Source: Virgibacillus dokdonensis (GTDB taxonomy: Bacteria; Bacillota; Bacilli; Bacillales; Amphibacillaceae). Taken from it: a DNA stretch of 64,000 nucleotides. The notes under the pieces are model-generated. The model worked only from the letters and a program-made list of their open reading frames with translations, had not been told where the DNA came from and did no database searches. Every line of letters starts with the position of its first letter. Position 1 is the stretch's first letter. The DNA lies in assembly GCF_900166595.1 (NCBI RefSeq), contig NZ_LT745763.1, forward strand, positions 62,001 to 126,000, written 5' to 3'. Made by a program: the position numbers and the translations under genes. Of the stretch, positions 1 through 7,857 are shown in pieces.

Positions 1-141
1 TCGTAGTTCATCGAGGTTTCCTACCCCAGCAGCTAAAAAACAAGCCGTATTATATAAAGCCCAACCGCTAATCCATAAAGCGACCCCTATGACAAAGAAA
101 TGTAAAAAAGTTAATCGCCATAGAAAGCTGACAGGCGCCAA
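1..141 (-). CDS. Sensor histidine kinase, N-terminal fragment (truncated by window edge)
   Basis: Only the first ~47 codons lie in the window; the frame stays open to base 1. It encodes one strongly hydrophobic segment (FLHFFVIGVALWISGWALY) followed by GVGNLDELR, which fits the first membrane helix and start of the sensor domain of an HK. It follows the response regulator directly on the same strand, the usual regulator-kinase order. The start is uncertain: TTG at 141 is used here, but the frame extends upstream into the regulator gene with an ATT codon at 162-160, and no clear ribosome site precedes either. The assignment as a kinase rests on context, since no catalytic domain is visible. 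Confidence 0.55.
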   Translation of the reverse strand, partial: MAPVSFLWRLTFLHFFVIGVALWISGWALYNTACFLAAGVGNLDELR

Positions 142-151
142 GTTTATGAGT

Positions 152-841
152 TTACGATGAATTTTGGACAAATTTATACCCCATTCCACGAACGGTTTGA
201 ATCCGTTTTGGCTTCGCTGGTTCTTCTTCAATTTTTTCCCGCAGTTTCTTAATATGTGCATCAATGGTTCGGTCTAATACCGTACTCTCTGCGTTAGGGT
301 AGAGTTCTGTAACAAGTTGCTCTCGCGATAAAACATTATTTGGATGTTGCATAAACAGATAGAGAAGATTAAACTCAAAATTAGTTAGCTGTATGGACTT
401 ATTATGAAGCCATACCTCTCCTTTTCGCGGCTTAATGCAAAGTCCATCATAGACTATTTTTTGGCAGTAACTCCCTGTACGTCGCAATACTGCTTCTACA
501 TGTGCTATCAGTTCATTCGCATCAAATGGCTTTGTCATATAGTCGTCTGCCCCAATTTTTAGTCCTGTTATTCTATCTTCAATACTCGTCTTAGCAGAAA
601 GCATAATAATAGAAACTTCGCCGTTTTCTTGTTGTTTTACCCATTCACAAAACTCCTCACCACTTACTTTCGGAAGCATTAAATCGAGGATGATGAGGCA
701 TGGGAGGTGCTTTATAAATACAGCTTTCGCTTCCTCTCCATCTGAAGCTTCTACAACACAGTATCCATTTTTTTCTAAATAAATGCGCACTAAATTACGT
801 ATCATTCTATCATCTTCAACGATCATAATTGTTTGCTTCAT
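152..841 (-). CDS. OmpR/PhoB-family DNA-binding response regulator
   Basis: The 229-residue protein has a receiver domain (about 1-120) and a winged-helix DNA-binding domain (about 130-225). Visible receiver residues are the acidic pair D10/D11, phosphoacceptor D53 in LIILDLMLP, S82 in the Thr/Ser position and K104 in YMTKPF. The C-terminal part has the OmpR-type NVLSREQL and RTIDAHIKKLREKI recognition-helix pattern and ends RGMGYKF. It is the first gene of a pair with the truncated kinase downstream. A GAGGTGA ribosome site precedes the ATG. Neighbouring thiol-redox genes on the same strand are separated from it by a repeat fragment, so the target regulon cannot be inferred. Confidence 0.93.
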   Translation of the reverse strand: MKQTIMIVEDDRMIRNLVRIYLEKNGYCVVEASDGEEAKAVFIKHLPCLIILDLMLPKVSGEEFCEWVKQQENGEVSIIMLSAKTSIEDRITGLKIGADDYMTKPFDANELIAHVEAVLRRTGSYCQKIVYDGLCIKPRKGEVWLHNKSIQLTNFEFNLLYLFMQHPNNVLSREQLVTELYPNAESTVLDRTIDAHIKKLREKIEEEPAKPKRIQTVRGMGYKFVQNSS

Positions 842-933
842 GATCTCACCTCAACCTTAGTGTAACGCAGTTGATGGAAAAAGTGATACTAGAAAGCTGC
901 CGTTAGAGAAAGAAATTACTTTGAAGTGATCTT

Positions 934-988
934 GATTTGATTCGTTCCAGTCGCTACGTTGCTAACCGGGCGCCCCGAGCCTTTGTTC
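934..988 (+). repeat. Repeat family B, 3' fragment
   Basis: About 55 bp matching only the last quarter of family B: the TTCGTTCCAGTCGCTACGTT block followed by GGGCGCCCCGAGCC and CTTTGTTC. It lies between the response regulator and the thioredoxin-like gene, in the common plus orientation. Confidence 0.7.
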
Positions 989-1010
989 TATTTGTTTCGT
1001 ACAGCTTTCT

Positions 1011-1616
1011 TTACTCCATTTTTTCAAACTCTTGTACCATTAGATCATAGTTCATAGCTCCAAATGCTTTGTATTGAATAATACCATTACTGTCGACCAT
1101 AAAAGTAGTCGGGATAGGCTGAATTTGGTAGGTATTTGCAACTTCTGTATTTTCGTCTTTTAAAATGGGAAACGTAAGTTCAAAATCAGTGACGAAGTTC
1201 TGGATCGTCATTAAATCACTTTCTGTTTCTGTTAAGTTAACAGCTAAAATATTTATATCCTTATTTTCATAGAATTTTTGCATATCTGGCATCTCTGCTC
1301 GACAAGGCGGACACCACGTAGCCCAGAAGTTCACCATCACACGTTCACCGCGTAATTCGGATAATTGAATCGATTCTCCGTCCATTGTAGACAAATTGAA
1401 ATCAGGAGCGAGATTACCGACCTCTAAGCCAACTTCACTGGAATCCCCTGTTTTTTCCGTTTCACTTGTTTGATTTTCTTGTGTCGTGATTTGATTGCCA
1501 CTTCCAGCAGGGGGCGCATCTACTTGTTCTGCAGTATCGTTGGATGACAATACAAAATCGTATAACGCCCACGAGAACATGCCCATTATAATAATAATCA
1601 AAATTGCTTTTTTCAT
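1011..1616 (-). CDS. TlpA/ResA-like membrane-anchored thiol-disulfide oxidoreductase
   Basis: This 201-residue protein has an N-terminal signal anchor (about 4-24), a Ser/Thr/Glu-rich linker (30-65) and an AhpC/TSA-TlpA thioredoxin domain. The active site FWATWCPPC has cysteines C102 and C105, and the cis-proline is in IQPIPTTF (about P169). Family members reduce extracytoplasmic disulfides, for example for cytochrome c maturation (ResA) or spore cortex (StoA). The gene lies 12 bases downstream of ccdA, which would supply electrons through the membrane. A TAGGAGGAAAG ribosome site supports the ATG. Which client protein it serves cannot be told from the window. Confidence 0.9.
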   Translation of the reverse strand: MKKAILIIIIMGMFSWALYDFVLSSNDTAEQVDAPPAGSGNQITTQENQTSETEKTGDSSEVGLEVGNLAPDFNLSTMDGESIQLSELRGERVMVNFWATWCPPCRAEMPDMQKFYENKDINILAVNLTETESDLMTIQNFVTDFELTFPILKDENTEVANTYQIQPIPTTFMVDSNGIIQYKAFGAMNYDLMVQEFEKME

Positions 1617-1628
1617 AAATCTTTCCTC

Positions 1629-2372
1629 CTATCCTAAGTTGGTTAACCAAGTATCTTGAACGAGGTTTAATAAAAACGCAGAAATTCGTGGCATGAAGCC
1701 TGTAAATAGTAGAATACCCATGAGAATCATGATAACTCCACCGATTTTCATAATAATTCCACTATATCTAACGATCCATCTTGTAGAACCAAGAAAGAAA
1801 GTAAGGATAAGAAAAGGAAGTGCAAATCCGATGACATAAAATATCGTGTACCAAGCTCCCTGTGTCGGGTTAGCTGCTGCGACAATTAAAATGGACGCAA
1901 AAATAGGACCAATACATGGCGTCCAACCTGCTGCAAACCCCATCCCTACAAACACTGTACCTAAATATCCTACCGGTTTACTTGCAAAGCGAAATCGTTT
2001 CTCTTTCATAAAGGAAGTGATTTTTAACCAGCCACCAACAAATAAGCCCATGACAATAATGAAAATGCCGGCAATTCGCTGAATGAAATCTCCAGACTCT
2101 CCAGCTAAAAGCCCTTGAATCCATTGCCCCAAGAAAGAAACACCAATACCGAGACTAATAAATATGAGAGATACGCCAAACAAAAAGAAAATCGCATGAA
2201 TAAGTAGCTTACTTCTAATCTTTACATTGTTATTCGTTTCTAATTCTTTCACACTCATTCCAGTTATGTAGGATAGATAGGCTGGAAAGATAGGTAATGT
2301 GCAAGGAGAAAGAAAAGAAAGCATTCCTGCTCCTAACGCTAACCATATTGTTAAATCTGCTGCTGCTGTCAT
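1629..2372 (-). CDS. ccdA: CcdA-family thiol-disulfide transmembrane transporter
   Basis: The 247-residue protein has about six membrane helices and two conserved Cys-Pro-containing motifs in helices 1 and 4: LSFLSPCTLP (C24) and AAGWTPCIGP (C153). That is the pattern of CcdA/DsbD-type proteins, which pass reducing equivalents from cytosolic thioredoxin to extracytoplasmic thioredoxin-like partners. Its first four bases overlap the stop of the upstream membrane gene and the TlpA-like gene follows after 12 bases, so the three are almost certainly one operon. The cytochrome c role is established for the family; here it is inference. Confidence 0.9.
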   Translation of the reverse strand: MTAAADLTIWLALGAGMLSFLSPCTLPIFPAYLSYITGMSVKELETNNNVKIRSKLLIHAIFFLFGVSLIFISLGIGVSFLGQWIQGLLAGESGDFIQRIAGIFIIVMGLFVGGWLKITSFMKEKRFRFASKPVGYLGTVFVGMGFAAGWTPCIGPIFASILIVAAANPTQGAWYTIFYVIGFALPFLILTFFLGSTRWIVRYSGIIMKIGGVIMILMGILLFTGFMPRISAFLLNLVQDTWLTNLG

Positions 2373-3016
2373 GAAGACACCTTCTTTCGTTTAAATAAAA
2401 AAATACAGATATGAATCAACCCAACCATGACAAAGAAAAGTGGGTGGATCATATAATTGAAAATTGTAGTAAATGGTAGTATATAGCTAAGAATAAGTTT
2501 CCCAATCGTCCAAATGACGGTTAAGTATAGGAAAAGCATAGTGCTTTGCATTCTATCTTTAACCAATAGATAGATGAGTAAAAGAAGCAACATAAGGATA
2601 AAATTACCCCACGCTAAGGAATTATCTTGCCAAACGATATCGATAAATTGGTAAGTAAAAGAAGCTACCAATATGACAGGAATGGCGTTTATTAGTAAGT
2701 TTTGCAACTGCAATCCACTTTTTTTAACTTGGTACGTCATTTGTATGGTTAATAAAAGTAATGCAAGATAAAAAGCTTGGGCATCACTTGGATATGCTAA
2801 AACGGCAATTGGGTCAGAGAGAAATAATGGCAATTGTAAAATAATTTTAGCCACCCAAATGAATAAAATGAGATTAATTAAATAGGAAATGATGTGTTCT
2901 ACATTTTTTCGTTTATCCTTACTCGACAGGTTGCTACTTAGGTAGTACGCTAGTAATCCAATAGAAAAGCTGATGACATTGGCTGCAAGGCTCATTAACA
3001 CCGTAGTTGATGGCAT
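2369..3016 (-). CDS. Polytopic membrane protein of unknown function, first gene of ccdA operon
   Basis: I do not recognise this family. The protein is 215 residues and very hydrophobic, with about seven predicted membrane helices separated by short basic or acidic loops (for example KDKRKN near residue 40 and QVKKSG near 100), ending FLFKRKK. The reading frame extends seven codons further upstream, but GGAGGAAA sits seven bases before the ATG at 3016, so that start is chosen. The ATGA overlap with ccdA implies translational coupling. A role in thiol-redox or haem/lipoprotein assembly is suggested only by context. Confidence 0.75.
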   Translation of the reverse strand: MPSTTVLMSLAANVISFSIGLLAYYLSSNLSSKDKRKNVEHIISYLINLILFIWVAKIILQLPLFLSDPIAVLAYPSDAQAFYLALLLLTIQMTYQVKKSGLQLQNLLINAIPVILVASFTYQFIDIVWQDNSLAWGNFILMLLLLLIYLLVKDRMQSTMLFLYLTVIWTIGKLILSYILPFTTIFNYMIHPLFFVMVGLIHICIFLFKRKKVSS

Positions 3017-3190
3017 ATGTTTTCCTCCAAATTTCAAACGAATCTGATGATAGTATAAGTAAGAAATGTGAAAGTTTGATGAAAGAGAAAAAGAAAAAAT
3101 AGATGTTTCGTTAAAAGGTATCGCTTTATATATTATTGGAATTTGATACAGATGAAGTAATAATACATTAGAAAGCTGAAAAAGAATGAA

Positions 3191-3226
3191 TTATGTTACT
3201 ATTATATTAGTTATGATATAACATAA
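3191..3226. promoter_or_regulatory. AT-rich inverted repeat upstream of small gene
   Basis: TTATGTTA (3191-3198) and TAACATAA (3219-3226) are perfect 8-bp arms around 20 AT-rich bases, 35 bp before the start of the 3262 gene. It sits where a promoter/operator would be expected, but the regulator is unknown and the region is AT-rich, so chance is possible. Confidence 0.3.
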
Positions 3227-3261
3227 TGCTTTACACAGCTTATTAAAAGGAGCCTGATTTG

Positions 3262-3543
3262 ATGACCCTTATTGCAAAGCAAGCCTACTTTAAAATGGAA
3301 AGAGTAGTATCAAGTCTACAGCAAGAGGATATCAAGCAGGAACGGATGTTATATTTGTATACGAATAAGGTCGTTACACAAAGGCGCGAGTTTCCTATCG
3401 ACAATGTGTTAGATTTTTCCTATCGTCCTGTGTCTAACCAAGGGGGAATTTTATATTTACACTCATTACAAGGTGTATACACATATACAGTGGATTCATC
3501 TCCAGAAGAATTTATTCAAATCTTTCAGGAGTATTTTAAATAA
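3262..3543 (+). CDS. Conserved-looking small cytosolic protein, unknown function
   Basis: The product has 93 residues with no signal or membrane segment. The second half (REFPIDNVLDFSYRP, then GGILYLHSLQGVYTYTV, then EEFIQIFQEYF) alternates beta strands and ends in an amphipathic helix, which looks like a small pleckstrin-homology-like fold; this is a fold guess, not a match. The start is ATG at 3262 (or TTG one codon earlier) behind AAAAGGAGCC. It is monocistronic and followed by repeat copies. Confidence 0.65.
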   Translation: MTLIAKQAYFKMERVVSSLQQEDIKQERMLYLYTNKVVTQRREFPIDNVLDFSYRPVSNQGGILYLHSLQGVYTYTVDSSPEEFIQIFQEYFK

Positions 3544-3660
3544 TATAGGGTAATGCCTTAGGTAGGAGAAAGGTTTACTTTACATGTTTACGTGATACGA
3601 ATACAGCGAGGAGGTTGAGTAGCTCGATGGATTGCTTTTCTACAATAGAACAGGGTTGTT

Positions 3661-3812
3661 TAGTATAAGGAAATCACAGCTTTCTCCATATTAAATTGGT
3701 TATATGCTGGGCTGTTATAAAATGGGGGATTACATATAAGTGGGCGAACGATAGTATAAGAAACACTACAGCTTTCTCCATAGGAATTGGTGACAAGCCA
3801 AGTTTTTCTAAT
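3661..3812 (+). repeat. Repeat family A: a partial copy followed by a fuller copy
   Basis: A partial copy (3661-3699, TAGTATAAGGAAATCACAGC and then TTTCTCCATA) is followed by a fuller one (3751-3812, ATAGTATAAGAAACACTACA through GGTGACAAGCCAAGTTTTTC). A 75-codon open frame across this stretch (3696-3923) arises from the repeat and is not annotated as a gene. The rest of the 460-base gap between 3543 and 4005 shows nothing I can name. Confidence 0.75.
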
Positions 3813-4004
3813 TATATTATCGATGGATTGTTCGTAGCAGAAAAGGATCTAAACGAACCAGGCATTAATTGTTGTTATTTAGCCTTTATACTCATAGATT
3901 TGGCTTTTCCTTGTGTAGGCTGACAGCAGTTTAGATGTCTAGGTGAGTAGGTTTAAGAACTTCCTTTAACTAGCAATTATTCATTAAGGGAGCGGGGCAG
4001 AAAA

Positions 4005-4886
4005 GTGGAGATCAAACATCTACAGTATTTTATGGAGGTAACGAAGACCGGAAGCTTCACGCAGGCTGCGAATCAACTATATATAACGCAACCTGCGATC
4101 AGTCGAATTATTAAATCGCTCGAAGAAGAGCTTGGAACGACGTTGTTCATTCGTTCTAGAAAGAAGCTTGTGCTAACGGAGGAAGGGCAGGTCGTGTATC
4201 AGCACGCGAAAAGTATAGAAGCTGAATATCAAACGTTATTATCGAATTTAGGTCAATTTAAGCAACTGAAAAAAGGACATATGCGAATTGGCCTTCCTTC
4301 GATTACAAATGGGTTTTTCTTTTCGCAATTAATTGCACCATTTCATCGCCAATACCCAGATATAACGTTTCAGTTAGAGGAAGATGGTTCAAAACGAATT
4401 GAAGAAAAAGTGCATCAAGGTGAATTGGACTTGGGGGTTGTTGTTTTGCCGGCAACTTACGGAGATTTTGCTTGCCATACTTTTATACATGAAGGGCTAA
4501 AGTTAGTTGTTCCAACGAGTCATAGGTTCGCTCGACGAAAAAGTATGACGTTACATGAACTAGAAGAAGAAGCGTTTATTATGTTTAATAAAGACTTTGC
4601 CCTACGTGACAGTATCGTAAAGGCTTGCCAAGAAGCAGGGTTTAAGCCAAAAATTATATTAGAAACATCGCAGCTGGATTTTATCGAGGAAATGGTAGCT
4701 TCGAATATCGGCGTTGCTATACTACCAGATAGCACATGTCAGGAGCTGACGAGAGAAGTCACTTCTGTACCAGTAACGAACCCTGCAATGGAATGGAAGC
4801 TAGCTTTAATTTGGAGGCGAGATTCTAATTTGTCTTATGTTATAAAGGAATTTATCCATTTTGCTGAAGAAAAATTGCACTATTAA
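4005..4886 (+). CDS. LysR-family transcriptional regulator
   Basis: The 293-residue protein has an N-terminal LysR winged HTH (MEIKHLQYFMEVTKTGSFTQ onward; recognition helix around ITQPAISRIIKSLEEELG) and a periplasmic-binding-like effector domain from about residue 90. The start is GTG. The N-terminus resembles the CidR/YwbI branch, which controls cidAB-like genes; a cidAB-like pair is in this window but 53 kb away, so the link is only a suggestion. No divergent target gene lies beside it: the upstream 460 bases hold repeats. Confidence 0.92.
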   Translation: MEIKHLQYFMEVTKTGSFTQAANQLYITQPAISRIIKSLEEELGTTLFIRSRKKLVLTEEGQVVYQHAKSIEAEYQTLLSNLGQFKQLKKGHMRIGLPSITNGFFFSQLIAPFHRQYPDITFQLEEDGSKRIEEKVHQGELDLGVVVLPATYGDFACHTFIHEGLKLVVPTSHRFARRKSMTLHELEEEAFIMFNKDFALRDSIVKACQEAGFKPKIILETSQLDFIEEMVASNIGVAILPDSTCQELTREVTSVPVTNPAMEWKLALIWRRDSNLSYVIKEFIHFAEEKLHY

Positions 4887-4956
4887 GTATTAGGTTTATA
4901 AGCAAAACGAAGGCGTTTCAGCGCGACATAGACTTGGTGATAAGCCAAGTCTTTTT
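4887..4956 (+). repeat. Repeat family A copy abutting the LysR stop codon
   Basis: GTATTAGGTTTATAAGCAAA through GACTTGGTGATAAGCCAAGT and CTTTTT. It starts at the stop codon of the LysR gene, and its hairpin ACTTGG/CCAAGT followed by a T-rich tract could serve as that gene's terminator. The remaining bases to 5210 show no gene. Confidence 0.75.
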
Positions 4957-5210
4957 ACATGTGGTCTAGTTTTTGTCTCCAAAATGCAGTTCTTTTATTA
5001 AGTTGGAAACGGAAAATTTTACCGAAAAGAACATCCTTACAGTGTTGCTTAAAAATGTGGAATTAATTACAGAGAAGCGTATATCTTCTGTTTGTAAAGC
5101 GTTTACATAACAGTTTGTTATGTGATGTATGGGATATTGGCATTTTACGCTTACGGTCAACGGGAATTATAATAGATGAGAAGCTGAAATTGAATAGATA
5201 AGGTGATACA

Positions 5211-5729
5211 ATGCATGCGAAAAGAAGCAAGGATACACGGATCATTCAAAATGACCAAGTGTTAATTAATGACTTAAACAATTATCACACGTTGTTTGGC
5301 GGAGTGTTAATGAAGAAATTAGATGCATGTGCCACCTTGTCAGCAAGGAGACATGCAAGAGTCAAAGAATGTGTGACAGCATCTACGGACTCTGTTAATT
5401 TTAACTCGCCTATTCGTCAAAGCGATTCTGTCTGTATAGAATCCTTTGTAGCCTATACAGGAAAAAGCTCCATGGAAATCTTCTGTAAAGTCATTGCTGA
5501 AGATATGATTACTGCTGAACGTCGAATAGCGGCTACAGCGTTTTTAACGTTTGTTGCTTTAGATGAAAATAAAAAGCCGATCGAAGTTCCAAAAGTAATT
5601 CCAGAAACAGAAGAGGAAAAGTTTCTTTATGAGACTGGTGAAGAAAGAGCCAAAATTCGTCGATTAAAACGACAACAAAATAAGGATTTAGTTGCTAAAC
5701 TTTCTATTAAAAAACCTTGGGATGAATAA
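5211..5729 (+). CDS. Acyl-CoA thioesterase, YkhA-like (hotdog fold)
   Basis: The 172-residue protein carries the BACH/YkhA hotdog signature: NDLNNYHTLFGGVLMKKLDA, with the catalytic Asn/Asp-containing helix, then ASTDSVNFNSPIRQSDSV and ATAFLTFVALDENKKP. These enzymes hydrolyse acyl-CoA to free CoA and fatty acid in the cytosol. The length matches the family (about 170-180). The ATG has an AAGGTGAT ribosome site. A small unknown gene follows after 24 bases and is probably co-transcribed. Confidence 0.88.
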   Translation: MHAKRSKDTRIIQNDQVLINDLNNYHTLFGGVLMKKLDACATLSARRHARVKECVTASTDSVNFNSPIRQSDSVCIESFVAYTGKSSMEIFCKVIAEDMITAERRIAATAFLTFVALDENKKPIEVPKVIPETEEEKFLYETGEERAKIRRLKRQQNKDLVAKLSIKKPWDE

Positions 5730-5753
5730 AGGGAAGAAAAGGAGAGGTTTTCA

Positions 5754-6122
5754 ATGATCATTACTTCTAGCTATGAGGAATTATTAGATGCGAAACGTGC
5801 AATCGCGTCATTTAGAGCAACTAAACCAGAAGAATATAAGCAATTCAAACGAATCATTCAATTTACGAGACAGCTACAGTTTAATTTTCAATATATGGGT
5901 TGTCTCATCATGGACGAGGATCCAAGTAAGTATCGACCACAAGTTAATGATGATTATATATTAAATGTGTATAAACGGGAGATTAACAAATTAAAAGAAG
6001 ACCCGAAATCACAAGATATTAAGGCACTCTTAGGCGCTTATAAACAAATCGGTTATGGAAAGATATGTGAATTAATTTTAGGTAAACAACCCATTTCTTT
6101 AGTCGGCCCAGCCGTTGTATAG
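5754..6122 (+). CDS. Hypothetical protein, 122 aa, downstream of thioesterase
   Basis: I do not recognise the family. The protein is mostly helical and charged, without signal or membrane segment; a central stretch (about 40-60, RQLQFNFQYMGCLIMDEDPS) is conserved-looking, and the C-terminus ends hydrophobic (ISLVGPAVV). A GGAGAGG ribosome site precedes the ATG. It probably shares an mRNA with the thioesterase and ends at the bidirectional terminator. Confidence 0.7.
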   Translation: MIITSSYEELLDAKRAIASFRATKPEEYKQFKRIIQFTRQLQFNFQYMGCLIMDEDPSKYRPQVNDDYILNVYKREINKLKEDPKSQDIKALLGAYKQIGYGKICELILGKQPISLVGPAVV

Positions 6123-6159
6123 ATGAAAAACACGCCAGTTTAGCTAGGCGTGTTTTCAT
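6123..6159. terminator. Bidirectional intrinsic terminator
   Basis: ATGAAAAACACGCC and GGCGTGTTTTCAT form a long stem with A/T flanks on both sides, between convergent genes ending at 6122 (+) and 6140 (-). It overlaps the stop codon of the minus-strand symporter gene. Confidence 0.85.
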
Positions 6160-7495
6160 GTTTACTTTGTCCCCACCAGCCTGCATACTTGTAAATGGCA
6201 ATAATTACTGCAGCTCCAAGTAGGAGTACAAGAGGGATAACCCAAGTAAATCCGAGTCCAAATAAGATTGGAGCAAAGGTTACGATGATAATATCAACAG
6301 GGGCGACACCAATATAAGCAAGAGCATAATCTTCTGGAGTACGACTCTTAAGTTCAGGGTCGACAATACGTAATAGAGCTAGTCCCATAGCGACAGTGCC
6401 AGTACTCCATCCCCAACCAAAAATAGATTTTTCTAACCAAAAATCTTTAAATATATTGGGGCCAACAAAATGGAATAATACATATGCCCAAATTGTTCCG
6501 AAGGCGAATAAGAAAAGTAGCGGTAAAGCGTAGTCGATAACGACAGTGATGTTAATTGATGCAATACCGAAAGCGACGAGAAAATCTGTAGCTGTTCCGC
6601 CAATTCGCTCCATTACACGTTGGTCAATATATTCATCTGATTTTACTCTCCGGCTAATTGCTTGAAACAATAAACCCAGAACAAAGGCAACACTGAATAG
6701 TGGCACGGAAACAGATGGTATTAAATCTGACAGAATATTTGTAATCCAATAGGATACACCAATGACAAAGGCGATAATCGCCAAGTGTAGTACAAGGGGG
6801 TCGATAGAACTGGATGACACAGTTTCTTGTCCCATATGGAAACGTTTGGATTTAGGTATAAGCCCAGATTTTAACTCAGTAGGAAGGTCCTTAAAGCTCG
6901 TAATAAATTTCGTTTTTCCTTTTTCAGTACTATGCTTAATAAGAAATAGTCCACCTAATACTGCAATGAGAATGCCTACGGTTGCAGAGGTCATCGCTAA
7001 ATCCATTGCTTCTTTCCAGCCAGCATGAGCTAATCCTTCGCCAATTGCTGCTGCTGTACCATGTCCACCTAAAAACCCTGCACCTAAGACGAGACCGAAC
7101 CCGCTAGGTAAGTCTGAAAAGATGGGATTTAAAATAAGCAATGCAAAAAGAACACCAATCCCCCACATGGATAGGGTAAGGATCATGGAATAAGAGAACA
7201 TATTGCGAACGCGGTGAAACACTTCAGATAAGTGTACTTTTGCTGCGCCAATTGGGATAGCAGCAAAAATGACAGCAATGAGTAACCCAGGATAAGCGCT
7301 AAATTGATTGGAGAAAGGTAATATACCAAAGCCACTTGGACCAAATGCAAGTCCGAGAAATCCTGCAATCATACTAGCAGGTAGAAATAAAGCTTGAATC
7401 CATTTTACTTTTGCTCGTAAAATAGTTCCGACCAAAAGTAATCCAGAAATAATGCTAAGATCAATCATGAAAGACCAAATTGTGAAATTTTCCAA
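6140..7495 (-). CDS. GltS/ESS-family sodium:glutamate-type symporter
   Basis: A 451-residue polytopic protein with about 11-12 membrane helices. The hallmark is GFLGGHGTAAAIGEG near residue 140, the glycine/serine-rich re-entrant motif of ESS symporters, with a second pseudo-repeat STGTVAMGLALLRIVDPE near residue 370. ESS members import glutamate with Na+. A central hydrophilic loop (about 195-230) separates the halves. The start is TTG behind AAGGGGG. The gene appears monocistronic. Substrate is inferred from the family only. Confidence 0.82.
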   Translation of the reverse strand: MENFTIWSFMIDLSIISGLLLVGTILRAKVKWIQALFLPASMIAGFLGLAFGPSGFGILPFSNQFSAYPGLLIAVIFAAIPIGAAKVHLSEVFHRVRNMFSYSMILTLSMWGIGVLFALLILNPIFSDLPSGFGLVLGAGFLGGHGTAAAIGEGLAHAGWKEAMDLAMTSATVGILIAVLGGLFLIKHSTEKGKTKFITSFKDLPTELKSGLIPKSKRFHMGQETVSSSSIDPLVLHLAIIAFVIGVSYWITNILSDLIPSVSVPLFSVAFVLGLLFQAISRRVKSDEYIDQRVMERIGGTATDFLVAFGIASINITVVIDYALPLLFLFAFGTIWAYVLFHFVGPNIFKDFWLEKSIFGWGWSTGTVAMGLALLRIVDPELKSRTPEDYALAYIGVAPVDIIIVTFAPILFGLGFTWVIPLVLLLGAAVIIAIYKYAGWWGQSKHENTPS

Positions 7496-7795
7496 TAAAA
7501 TTCCCCCTTATCGAAATTTTTGTAAAATAATAATTAGAGTTTGTTGCGAAATGTGTACGAAATTAATGATGACTTACTAATAATGCGAGGTTTTCAAGCG
7601 TGCAGGCAACTCATTATATCATAAAATGACATGTTATGGGCCTTTTCGATAAATGATGTAATGTTGTTAATAATAGGGGAAATTTGATAAAAGCATCGGT
7701 TTTTGTAAAATGCTGTATAAGGAGCAATTTTCTGTCGGTAAATGAATTCTGGAGATAAGGTACGGACTTCCATAAATTATAATCGAGAATTTTAC
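7496..7795. other. Intergenic region, no gene seen
   Basis: This 300-base AT-rich stretch upstream of the symporter should hold its promoter, but I could not identify convincing -35/-10 boxes. A 72-codon minus-strand frame over 7667-7885 crosses the terminator and lacks a ribosome site, so it is not called. Confidence 0.5.
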
Positions 7796-7828
7796 AAGCC
7801 GTTTAGGGGAAAGATCCCTTAACGGCTT
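7796..7828 (-). terminator. Terminator-like hairpin after the GlmU-like gene
   Basis: AAGCCGTTTAGGG and CCCTTAACGGCTT form a 13-bp stem with one mismatch. It lies 30 bases past the stop of the minus-strand gene. The T-run on that strand is weak. Confidence 0.6.
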
Positions 7829-7857
7829 CTTGAAAATGCACTTGTTAATGGTTGATT

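Noticed and set aside
3696..3923. 75-aa open frame on the plus strand
   Set aside because: It is read through a family A repeat (AAGCCAAGTTTTTCTAAT), has no ribosome site and no family resemblance.
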